Shown in pieces: positions 43,936-52,499 of a stretch of DNA of 64,000 bases (positions are counted from its first letter, which is position 1; each line of letters begins with the position of its first letter). The DNA is from DATAZK01 sp963731205 (lineage in GTDB: Bacteria > Actinomycetota > Actinomycetes > Frankiales > Frankiaceae). The position numbers were made by a program, and so were the translations under genes. The DNA lies in contig CAVSUJ010000002.1 of the NCBI GenBank assembly GCA_963731205.1, forward strand, positions 186,001 to 250,000. Reading direction: 5' to 3'. A model generated the notes under the pieces. It saw nothing but the letters and a program-made list of their open reading frames with translations. It did no database searches and was not told the origin of the DNA.

Positions 43936-44832
43936 TCAGTGCGTGACGAACGTGAGCGAGGTGAAGGCGGGATAGGCCGCGAAAGCGACGACCGTCGGCA
44001 GCACCAGGAAGACGACCGGGATCATCATGGCGATCTCCTTGCGGCCTCCGGATTCCATGAGCTGGCGCTTGGCACTTTCACGGACGTCGCCGGCCTGAGC
44101 GCGCAGCACGTCGGCCAGTGGGGTGCCGCGTTCAACGGCGACGACGAGACCGTCGAGGAAGCGCGCGAGTGCGGTGACGGAGGTACGGGCGGCGAAGGCG
44201 TCGAGCGCGGTGACGAGCGGCGTGCCCGCTCGGACGTCAGCCAGGACGCGTCGCAGCTCGTCGCGAAGCGGTCCGCCGCCTCCGCGGGCGATGCGTTGCA
44301 ACGCGCCGAGCGGGCTTTCCCCAGCGGCGACTGCGAGCGCGAAAAGGTCAGCAACCGCAGGCAATTGCGCCAGCATCGCCGCGTCACGATCCTTGATGGC
44401 GCGGGTGAGCCAGCTGTCGCGGGCGGCCACTCCCCCGGCCAGCCCGGCGATGACGAGCGCGGCACCCGCCAGCGAGACGCTCGGCTTCGCGCTGAGCCCA
44501 CCGAACGCGAGCAGCGCCGCACCGGGCAGGGCTCCACTCGCCGACCACAGGACCTGCGATGCGCGGTACTGCTCGATGCTGAGCTCGCCTCCGCACGCGT
44601 CGAGCCTGCGGGCGAGCGCGGCCCGGCCGCCGACCACGCGGTCCAATCGCGTCGCCAGTGAATGCAGGAGTGAGCGGCGGGTGGGCACCCCGGCTCGTCC
44701 GGTGCCCATCACCACGATCGGCGGCGCGACGCGGTCGGCCAGTCGGACGCGTCGCACGATCGGAAGGCGCCTGACGACCAGGAGCGCCCCGAGCCCCGCC
44801 AGGAGCCCGAGCAGCGCGCCCGCCCCGATCAC
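43936..44832 (-). CDS. tadC: TadC-like type II secretion system F-family protein
   Basis: 298 residues with TM helices near 5-20, 115-150 and 270-295. A T2SS-F domain lies between: MLAQLPAVADLFALAVAAGESPLGALQRIA, followed by a LVTALDAFAARTSVTALARFLDGLV stretch. It should be one of two inner-membrane platform proteins through which the TadA motor drives pilus assembly. Its start overlaps the TadB stop. Confidence 0.88.
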   Translation of the reverse strand: MIGAGALLGLLAGLGALLVVRRLPIVRRVRLADRVAPPIVVMGTGRAGVPTRRSLLHSLATRLDRVVGGRAALARRLDACGGELSIEQYRASQVLWSASGALPGAALLAFGGLSAKPSVSLAGAALVIAGLAGGVAARDSWLTRAIKDRDAAMLAQLPAVADLFALAVAAGESPLGALQRIARGGGGPLRDELRRVLADVRAGTPLVTALDAFAARTSVTALARFLDGLVVAVERGTPLADVLRAQAGDVRESAKRQLMESGGRKEIAMMIPVVFLVLPTVVAFAAYPAFTSLTFVTH

Positions 44833-45680
44833 CCTGCGCTCGCGGCAGTTCGCGGCTCGGAGGGCAGCCGACCGATGCGTTGCATGAGGACGTACGCGAG
44901 CCCCGAGAGGCCACCGCCGATCGCCAGCACCAGCAGGCCCGCCGGGCGGTCGTAGACCCTGATGCCGTTGCTGCGGCTGGCGAGCAGGAGCAGCACGGCC
45001 CAGGGTGCGCAGACAGCGAGGCGCGCACCATTGACCGTCCAGCTCTGCCGGGCCTCGATCTCACCGCGGGCGCGGGCGTCGTCGCGGAGGGCCTGGCCGA
45101 GGCTGCGCAGCAGGCGTCCGACATCCGTGCCGCCGACCTCACGCGCGAGCAGCAGCGCTTCGACGACCCGGTCAGCCACCGGATCGGCGAGCTGCTGAGC
45201 CAGCCGGTCGATGCTCGCTGCGAACGAGCCACTGGCGCGATAGTCGGCCGCGAAGGTGGCGAAGGCCGGACGCATCGGGAGCGGGCCGCGTTCGGCGACG
45301 GCAGCGACGGCCTCGGGAAGCGACAGCCCGGCGCGGATCCCGCTGGCCAGATCGTCGATGACGTAAGGCCAAAGGTCGCGCCGTTCGCGCCGGTTGCGCT
45401 GAACCCGGCGGTGTAAGCAGGAGCCAGGGCCCACCGCACCGAACGCAGTGAAGATTGCCGCCACCGACCACGTGGACGAAAGGGTCAGCACGAGCGCACC
45501 GGCGATGAGCGCAGCGCCGGTCGACCCGAGCGCCAGGTGGACCGGGCGAAGGGCGGGCAGCTGGGCTTCGGCAAGCCACGCGTCGAGCCGCGGGCGGGTC
45601 TTCACCCGCTGCTGCGACGGACCGCTCAGCAGGCACAGGAAGAGTCCGATGCCGAGCAACAGTCCGATCAAAATTCCCAT
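44829..45680 (-). CDS. tadB: TadB-like type II secretion system F-family protein
   Basis: 283 residues from ATG 45680, sharing one base with the TadA stop. TMs are near 1-20, 48-85, 225-242 and 252-272. The T2SS-F core is LWPYVIDDLASGIRAGLSLPEAVAAVAERGP with ADRVVEALLLAREVGGTDVGRLLRSL. Partner of TadC in the platform. Upstream in-frame codons overlap tadA and are not needed. Confidence 0.88.
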   Translation of the reverse strand: MGILIGLLLGIGLFLCLLSGPSQQRVKTRPRLDAWLAEAQLPALRPVHLALGSTGAALIAGALVLTLSSTWSVAAIFTAFGAVGPGSCLHRRVQRNRRERRDLWPYVIDDLASGIRAGLSLPEAVAAVAERGPLPMRPAFATFAADYRASGSFAASIDRLAQQLADPVADRVVEALLLAREVGGTDVGRLLRSLGQALRDDARARGEIEARQSWTVNGARLAVCAPWAVLLLLASRSNGIRVYDRPAGLLVLAIGGGLSGLAYVLMQRIGRLPSEPRTAASAG

Positions 45681-46984
45681 CAGGCCACCCGGCGTTCGGC
45701 GGCAAGCAGGGCCGACAGCTCGAACCCGGCCCAGGCGTAACGCTCGGCGTGAGGCGGAAAACCATCGGCGCGGCAAAGGTTTCCGGCCGGATCGGTCGCG
45801 TAGATCTGCGAGAGCTCGATGACGCCCGCGCCCGATGCCGATTCCTCGACGCGTCCGGAAAGGCCGACGATCTCGCCCACCCGCCGCTGCCCCCGCGCGT
45901 CCTTGGAGATGTGCACGACGAGATCGATGGCACTCGCCACCGTCGGGACGACGAACGCGTGGGAGATGTTGGGGGAAGCCAGGAGCGGCAGCGTGCAGAG
46001 TTTGGTGACGGTTTCGCGCGCCGAGTTGGCGTGAATCGTTGCCATTCCAGGGATTCCGGAGTTGAGCGCGATGAGCATGTCGAGCGCTTCGCCCTGCCGG
46101 ACCTCGCCGACGATGAGCCGGTCAGGACGCATCCGGAGGGCCTCTTTCACCAAGCGGCGTAAGGGGATTTCGCCAGCGCCTTCGAGGTTGGGCAGCCGCG
46201 TCTGGAGGGCGACCCAGTCGGCAGCGGGGAGGCGTAGCTCGAAGACTTCCTCGCACGTGATGATGCGTTCGCGGCCCGGGATGGCGGCGGCGAGGCAGTT
46301 GAGCAGCGTGGTCTTGCCGGCTTGCGTCCCACCCGCCACGACGATGTTCAGGCCTGCCGCCACCGAGGCTTCGAGGAAGGTGGCGACGCTGTGTGGAAGG
46401 GCGCCGAGGGCGACGAGCTCGTCGAGGCGGACGGCCGGGAGAACGAAGCGGCGGATGTTGATGGCCCAATGCCGGCGGGTGACATCAGGGATGACGACGT
46501 GCAGTCGGGAACCGTCAGGCAGGGAAGCGTCGACGAAAGGCTGCGAGAGGTCGAGCCGGCGGCCGCTGCTCATGAGCATCCGCTCGACGAGGTCACGGAC
46601 CTGCTCGTCGCCCAGGATGGTCGTCGTCAGTTCGCTGACGCCGCGGCGGGCGACGAAGACGCGGCCGGGCTCGTTGATCCAGATCTCTTCCACGGTCGGG
46701 TCGTCGAGATAGGCCTGCAGCGGTCCGAAACCCGAGACCGACTCCACCAGGCTCCGCACGCTGCGTGACATTTCGTCGCTACTGCCCGCATGGTGCTGAT
46801 CGGCCGAGACGAGTTCGGCGGCGAGTGCCATGACCCGGCTTCGATCGGCGACGGGGTCAATGCTGCCGTCCCGAATAAGTACTCTGAGCTGCTCCTCCAG
46901 GCGTGCTGAAGCGCTCCCGACCGGATCCCCGCCGTCGGTTGAGGCATACCCGGACACGACAGGACGAACTGCAGGCACTGCCAC
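45680..46984 (-). CDS. tadA: TadA/CpaF secretion ATPase
   Basis: 434 residues. N-terminal helical region, then the VSGFGPLQAYLDDPTVEEIWIN domain, Walker A GGTQAGKTTLLN, the CEEVFELRL Asp-box-like region, Walker B MRPDRLIVGEVRQGEALD, and HisBox GIPGMATIHANSARE. It is the hexameric motor of Flp pilus assembly. First gene of the operon that runs to 42426, with the 241-bp divergent region to efeO as its promoter. No TadZ or prepilin peptidase gene is in the window. Confidence 0.94.
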   Translation of the reverse strand: MAVPAVRPVVSGYASTDGGDPVGSASARLEEQLRVLIRDGSIDPVADRSRVMALAAELVSADQHHAGSSDEMSRSVRSLVESVSGFGPLQAYLDDPTVEEIWINEPGRVFVARRGVSELTTTILGDEQVRDLVERMLMSSGRRLDLSQPFVDASLPDGSRLHVVIPDVTRRHWAINIRRFVLPAVRLDELVALGALPHSVATFLEASVAAGLNIVVAGGTQAGKTTLLNCLAAAIPGRERIITCEEVFELRLPAADWVALQTRLPNLEGAGEIPLRRLVKEALRMRPDRLIVGEVRQGEALDMLIALNSGIPGMATIHANSARETVTKLCTLPLLASPNISHAFVVPTVASAIDLVVHISKDARGQRRVGEIVGLSGRVEESASGAGVIELSQIYATDPAGNLCRADGFPPHAERYAWAGFELSALLAAERRVA

Positions 46985-47225
46985 GAAGGGTCCCCCGACC
47001 TCGAATTGCTGGTGACGCTATGTGACATGAGGGCGCGTGCCAAATCAGATGTGAGGGCTGTGGATAACGTCACGCGGGAAGCCGGACAAAGCGCGCCCAA
47101 ACCGTCGTGCCAACTCGTTGCGGGGTAGGGCAGACGCGCGATCCGGAGGGGAACCCTGCGGTGAAGAATCGGTGAACGGCGCGGGGGCCTGTGCATCCGG
47201 CGAAATCCGGCCATAACCTTCGTGA

Positions 47226-48387
47226 GTGCCACGAGCCGGTGCCGCCCTCGTCGCTGCCGCGGCCCTTGTCCCGCTCGTCGCCTGCGGCGGATCGACACAC
47301 TCCACAAAGACCGCGGCGGCTGACGGGACGCGGGTCAGCGTCTCGGTCGACCAGTGCGGCAAGGGCTGGACCGCGACCACCGCGGGGCCGCAGCACTTCA
47401 CGCTGGCGAATGTCGATGTCCGCGCCGGCGAGGTCTCGCTGACCGACGCGAAATCGGGCGCGGTCTACGACTCGATCGAACCGATCGGTCCCGGTACGAC
47501 CACTCACCTGACCATCACGCTCGGCGCCGGCACCTACCGCTTCGTCTGCGCCATGGAGGACGAGGACCTCATCAGCGGGCCAGTCGTCACCCTGCACGGT
47601 TCCACCAGCGGGGCCGCCGTCCCGGTTCAACCGGTCGCGCAGGCGGACCTCATCGCCGCGACCAAGGGCTACGAGACGTACGTCAAGGGCCAGCTGCCCA
47701 CGCTCGCCGCACAGACGCAGGCCCTCACGGCGGCGATCGGCAGCGGCGACCGGCCGGGCGCCGAAGCTGCGTGGCTCACGGCCCACACGGAGTACGAACG
47801 TCTCGGCGCGGCCTACGGCGCTTTCGGCGATCTCGACTCGGCGATCAACGGCCTGCCGAACGGGCTTCCCCAAGGGCGTCGATGACCCGGACTGGCACGG
47901 CTTCCACAAGGTCGAGTACGGCCTCTGGCACGGCGCTTCGCTGCCAACGCTGAAACCCGCAACGGCAGCCTTGCTCAGCTCGGTCGAAGCGCTGCAGAAG
48001 ACCATGGCCGACGCGCAGATCGACCCCACCGAACTTTCCATCCGAGCCCACGAGATCACCGAGAACGCCCTGCAATTCGAGCTCACCGGCGAGACCGATT
48101 TCGGCAGCCATTCCGCCCTCGCCACCGTCCGCGCCAACCTCGATGGGACCACGACCGTGCTCGGTCTCATCCGCCCGCTGCTGGCCCCGCGCTACCCGGG
48201 CCTGCCGAGCCTGGACACCGCTCTCCAGAACGCCAAGACACAGCTCGACGGGCTGAAACAAGGCGCGAATTGGCCTGCGCTCGCAGCTCTTTCCAGGCCT
48301 CAGCGCGAGCGTCTCGACTCCACCATCAGCGACCTCAGCGAACGGCTCGCTCCCGTCGCATCGATCCTCGAGCCGAGGCGCGCCTGA
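47226..48387 (+). CDS. efeO: EfeO-like lipoprotein with cupredoxin and imelysin domains (frameshifted)
   Basis: About 386 residues joined. A lipobox (PLVACGG) follows a short signal. Next come a cupredoxin-like domain (SVDQCGKGWTATTAGPQHF to AGTYRFVCAMEDEDL, with Cys and Met ligands) and an imelysin/M75 domain with the metal motif HGFHKVEYGLW. EfeO binds Fe in the EfeUOB ferrous/ferric uptake system. One extra base near 47862-47871 (GGG or CCCC run) breaks the frame between LPNG and KGVDDPDWHGFH. The stop shares its last base with the efeB ATG. EfeU is not adjacent. Confidence 0.85.
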
Positions 48388-49610
48388 TGAAGATCGAACG
48401 CCGCAACTTCCTGCGCGCCGGCGCCGCTGCCGTCGGGGTGGCAGCCGTCGGCGGGTCCGCCACCGGGATCGCCGCAGCCGCAGCGGACACCACCGCGAAG
48501 CCGGCCGACCGCACCATCCCCTTCCACGGGCAATACCAGGCGGGCATCACCACGGAACGCCAGCAGCAGGCGGCGTTCGTCGCGTTCGATCTCACCGCCG
48601 AGAACCGCAGCGACCTCACCGACCTGATGCAGTCACTCACCGCCCGCGCGCGCTTCCTCACCACCGGCGGAATCCCGCCTGATCTTGGGATTTCGGCACC
48701 GCCGTCGGACTCGGGACTGCTCGGCGCGACCGTTCTTCCCGGAGGGCTGACCGTCACGGTCGGGCTCGGCTCCACCGCGTTCGACGACCGGTTCGGGCTG
48801 GCAGGCAGCAAGCCGAAACTGCTGCGCCCGATGGACACTTTCGTCAACGACAACCTCGACCGCACCCGCTGCGACGGCGACCTGCTGCTGCAGATCTGCG
48901 CCGACGACCGCGACACCGTCATCCATGCGTTACGCGACCTGACGCGCCACACCCGCGGCGGGATGCAGCCCCGGTGGCGGGTCGACGGCTTCACGACGCA
49001 GCCGCGGCCCGACGGCGCCCCGCGAAATCTGCTGGGATTCAAGGACGGAACGGCCAACCCCGACGTCACCAACCCCAAGGTCACCGACCGGCTGATCTGG
49101 GTGCAGCCGAATTCTTCGGAACCCTCCTGGGCTGCCGGCGGGAGCTATCAGGTGGTGCGCGTCATCCGGATGCTGACCGAATTCTGGGATCGGGTCACGC
49201 TCTCGGAGCAGGAACGGATGATCGGCCGCCGGCGCGACACGGGAGCCCCGCTTTCGGGCTCGAAAGAGACCGACATCCCCGCGTACGCCAACGATCCCAA
49301 CGGCTCGACGATCCCGCTGGACGCCCATATCCGGCTGGCGAATCCGCGTACCGCACAGAGTGACAACAGCCGGATCCTGCGCCGCGGCTACAACTACGAC
49401 GCCGGCCTCGACAGCAACGGCAACCTCGACATGGGCCTGGTCTTCTCCTGCTACCAGCAGGATCTGGACCGCCAGTTCGTCGCGGTGCAAAAGCGTCTCG
49501 CCGACGAGCCGCTGGTCGACTACATCTCCCCGGTAGGCGGTGGCTACTTCTACGCCCTGCCCGGCGTGCGCGATCGCTCCGACTGGTACGGGCGCCAACT
49601 GCTCGCCTGA
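48387..49610 (+). CDS. efeB: EfeB-like Dyp-type haem peroxidase
   Basis: 407 residues. A twin-arginine signal peptide (RRNFLRAG), so exported folded with haem. Dyp features: the GXXDG motif in LLGFKDGTANPD carrying the distal Asp, the proximal haem His in IPLDAHIRLANPR, and the final YISPVGGGYFYALPG segment. EfeB oxidises ferrous iron or recovers iron from haem for import by EfeO/EfeU. TGATG coupling with efeO. Confidence 0.92.
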   Translation: MKIERRNFLRAGAAAVGVAAVGGSATGIAAAAADTTAKPADRTIPFHGQYQAGITTERQQQAAFVAFDLTAENRSDLTDLMQSLTARARFLTTGGIPPDLGISAPPSDSGLLGATVLPGGLTVTVGLGSTAFDDRFGLAGSKPKLLRPMDTFVNDNLDRTRCDGDLLLQICADDRDTVIHALRDLTRHTRGGMQPRWRVDGFTTQPRPDGAPRNLLGFKDGTANPDVTNPKVTDRLIWVQPNSSEPSWAAGGSYQVVRVIRMLTEFWDRVTLSEQERMIGRRRDTGAPLSGSKETDIPAYANDPNGSTIPLDAHIRLANPRTAQSDNSRILRRGYNYDAGLDSNGNLDMGLVFSCYQQDLDRQFVAVQKRLADEPLVDYISPVGGGYFYALPGVRDRSDWYGRQLLA

Positions 49611-49789
49611 CGTTCATCTTCACGTCGGGCGATGCTGGGCCGCTTCCCAAGGTTCACCAAGCATTAACGAGTAGGCCCACATCCGGACCATTGGTTTGAA
49701 AGAGGCTCAAACCGCGGCCCGCGCCCTTGTGCACAATGTCGGAAACCGGCGCCGGCCCCGACCTTTGCCGTCGAGAGGGAGAGCCACCA

Positions 49790-51431
49790 GTGCAGATCAG
49801 GGGAAAACGAGCTCGTGTCAGCGCCGCCGCCGGCGTCGCCGCCATTGCGGCCGTGGGACTCGTCAGTGCCAACACCGTCTTCGCGACGGCAGGAACGAAG
49901 AACGTTCCCGACCGTTCCAACCAGACCGCAAGCCCCATCAAGCATCTCGTCGTGATCTTCGACGAGAACGTTTCCTACGACCACTACTTCGCCACCTATC
50001 CGACGGCCAAGAACACCGACGGCACCAAGTTCGTCGCGACGACGAGCACGCCCAAGAACAACAACCTCAAGAGCTCGGGCCTGCTGGTGAGCAACCCGAA
50101 CCAATACAACCCCACCCGGCTCTCGCCCAGCCAGGCGCTCACGTGCGACCAGAACCACGGCTACCTGCCCGAGCAGCTGGCATTCGACAACGGGAAGATG
50201 GACCAGTTCGTCCAGCACACCAGCACCGACACCTGCACTGGTCAGCCGGTCGTCTTCGGCGCACCGGGGCTGGGCATGGACTACTACGACGGCAACACCG
50301 TCACCGGGATCTGGAACTACGCCCAGCAGTTCGCCATGTCGGACAACTCCTTCGACAGCGTCTTCGGTCCCTCGACCCCCGGCGCGCTGAACCTGATCTC
50401 GGGTCAGACCCACGGGTTCCGCGCGGTGACGTCGGTGACGCACCAGCCGACGACCGACAGCTATGCCGTCGTGGCGCCTGACGCCAACGGGGTCGGCACC
50501 GTCATCAACGACCCCGACCCGGCCTACGACGACTGCTCGGACAGCAACCACACGTCGACCAACAACCTCGCCGCTGCCACCGGGACAGAACATCGGCGAT
50601 CTGCTGAACAACCGCGGCGTGACGTGGGGCTGGTTTCAGGGCGGCTTCGCTCCTACGACAAAGGCCGGCGCCGGCCAGCCCTTCGCCGTCTGCGGCGCGA
50701 CCCACACCAACATCGGCGGCAACGCGGTGGTCGACTACAGCCCGCACCACAACCCGTTCTCCTACTACGCCTCGACGTCGAACCCGCACCACCTGCCGCC
50801 GTCGTCGATCAGCAAGGTGGGCAAGACCGACCAGGCCAACCACCAGTACGACCTCAGCGTCTTCAACACCGCGCTGAACAAGGGCGTGCTGCCGGCCGTG
50901 AGCTTCCTGAAGGCCCCTGAATACCAGGACGGTCACGCCGGATACTCCGACCCGATCGACGAGCAGAACTTCCTCGTCAAGGAGATCAACGCGGTCCAGA
51001 ACTCCAAGTTCTGGAAGGACACCGCGGTCGTCATCGCCTATGACGACTCCGACGGCTGGTATGACCACGTCGCGTCGACCATCAAGAACTCGGCGCACGA
51101 CGCCACCAACAACGCCGCGATCTGCACCACCTCGACCGCGAAGGTCGCGGGTGGCTACGAGGACCGTTGCGGGCCCGGGCCGCGCCTGCCGCTGCTCGTG
51201 ATCTCCCCGTGGTCGAAGACGAACTACGTCGACCACACGGCCACCGAGCAGGCCTCGATCACCAAGTTCATCGAGGACAACTGGTTCACCCCCCGCATCG
51301 GCGACGCCTCCTTCGACCAGCGCGCGGGAAGCCTCGACAACCTGTTCAACTTCACCGCTTCCAACAACAAGCGGGTCATCCTGAAGTCGAACGGCGCGGT
51401 CAAATCGATCACTCCCATCAAGAAGAAATAG
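49790..51431 (+). CDS. Secreted phosphoesterase-family protein, phospholipase C/acid phosphatase type (frameshifted)
   Basis: About 546 residues from a GTG with a GAGAGGGAGAG purine tract upstream. Signal peptide: IRGKRARVSAAAGVAAIAAVGLVSA. PF04185 motifs: IKHLVVIFDENVSYDHYFATYP (metal and nucleophile region), the FDSVFGPSTPGALNLISG segment, IGDLLNNRGVTWGWFQGGF and VVIAYDDSDGWYDHV. The family includes bacterial phospholipases C and AcpA acid phosphatases. One extra base in the GGG at 50582-50584 breaks the frame. A terminator follows directly. Confidence 0.85.
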
Positions 51432-51439
51432 CGCCGCGC

Positions 51440-51476
51440 GAAAAGGGCCCCGGGGACGTCAAGTCCCCGGGGCCCT
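51440..51476 (+). terminator. Strong hairpin terminator after the phosphoesterase gene
   Basis: A perfect 16-bp stem (AAAGGGCCCCGGGGAC / GTCCCCGGGGCCCTTT) with a 5-base loop sits 9 bp after the stop. It also ends the convergent esterase transcript, so it probably works in both directions. Confidence 0.85.
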
Positions 51477-51504
51477 TTCGCGTCTTGCTGGCGGGCGCGT
51501 CCGT

Positions 51505-52359
51505 TCAGCCCAGGTGCAGGACCTTCAGCGTCTGAGCCGCCAGCTGCGATTCGCCCAGCGGATTCGGGTGCACGATGACCGGGTTCGTGCCGAACAGCAC
51601 CGGCTCGATCCAGCGCACCCCGATCGCTTGGCAGGCGTCGTGTCCGTTGGAGACCTTGCTCATGTCGACATACGTGACGCCCGTGGCCGCGGCAGCACGG
51701 CGGACCGCGTCGTTCAAGGTCGCCTGCTCATCGCGCAGGTAAGGGACGTCGCCCGAGGCGACCGGCATCTGCGGGAAGCAACCCACCGTTGCCGGCAGGA
51801 TCCACGGGTAGCCCAGGATCGCGACGCGGGCGTGCGGCGCCTTGGCCCGTACCGACTTGAGTGCTGCCACGAGAGCCGGGTACGTCGTGCCCCGGATGGT
51901 GTTGTCGAACGACGCGCCGTACTTGTCCTTGCAGGGGCTGCCCTGGCCGAGGGTGGACAGGCCCGCCGCGCCGCACTCGAGGATCGAGTCGATGAAGACG
52001 CTGCTGTCATTGCCGCCGATCGTCATCGTGACCAGCTGCGTGTTCGCCTGCAGTGCGTTCAGCTGCGGGGCGACGCCCGGGTACTGCCCTGACGCGTAAT
52101 CACTCGTATCGGCGCCGCCGCAGGTGACATCCGTGAGCGAGGCACCCAACGTGGCGGCGATGACGTGCGGGTAGTTGACGGTCGAACGCAGGCATTGCGG
52201 GGCTGCCGTCGGATCCGGCGGGATGTTGCCGGAGGCGGCGCTGTAGGAATCCCCCATCGCCACGTAGCGCAGCGGCGCGGTTGCCGCCCCCGAAGGTGAC
52301 GCCATGGCGAGACCAGCGGCGGTGGCGAGCACGGCAATGACAGCTGCTGTTCGGCGCAT
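51505..52359 (-). CDS. Secreted SGNH/GDSL-family esterase
   Basis: 284 residues with a cleaved signal peptide (to about 26, ending SPSGAATA). Block I GDSYSAASG holds the nucleophile Ser, TIGGND is block III, and HPNPLGESQLA holds the catalytic His. Six Cys residues (for example ECGAAGLSTLGQGSPC) suggest disulfides, as in Streptomyces-type secreted lipases/esterases. Likely acts on lipid or acylated polysaccharide outside the cell. Confidence 0.88.
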   Translation of the reverse strand: MRRTAAVIAVLATAAGLAMASPSGAATAPLRYVAMGDSYSAASGNIPPDPTAAPQCLRSTVNYPHVIAATLGASLTDVTCGGADTSDYASGQYPGVAPQLNALQANTQLVTMTIGGNDSSVFIDSILECGAAGLSTLGQGSPCKDKYGASFDNTIRGTTYPALVAALKSVRAKAPHARVAILGYPWILPATVGCFPQMPVASGDVPYLRDEQATLNDAVRRAAAATGVTYVDMSKVSNGHDACQAIGVRWIEPVLFGTNPVIVHPNPLGESQLAAQTLKVLHLG

Positions 52360-52499
52360 GAACCGGTAACGAGCGCGCGACGATCAGGTTGCGGCGAATT
52401 GACGGAAAGCGCCGCGTGCTTTAGTCAGATGTCGACCGGCTATCCCCAGGCACATCCGATGGCCCCGTTGCCGGTCCCGGCGCGGGAGCGAGGCACGGC

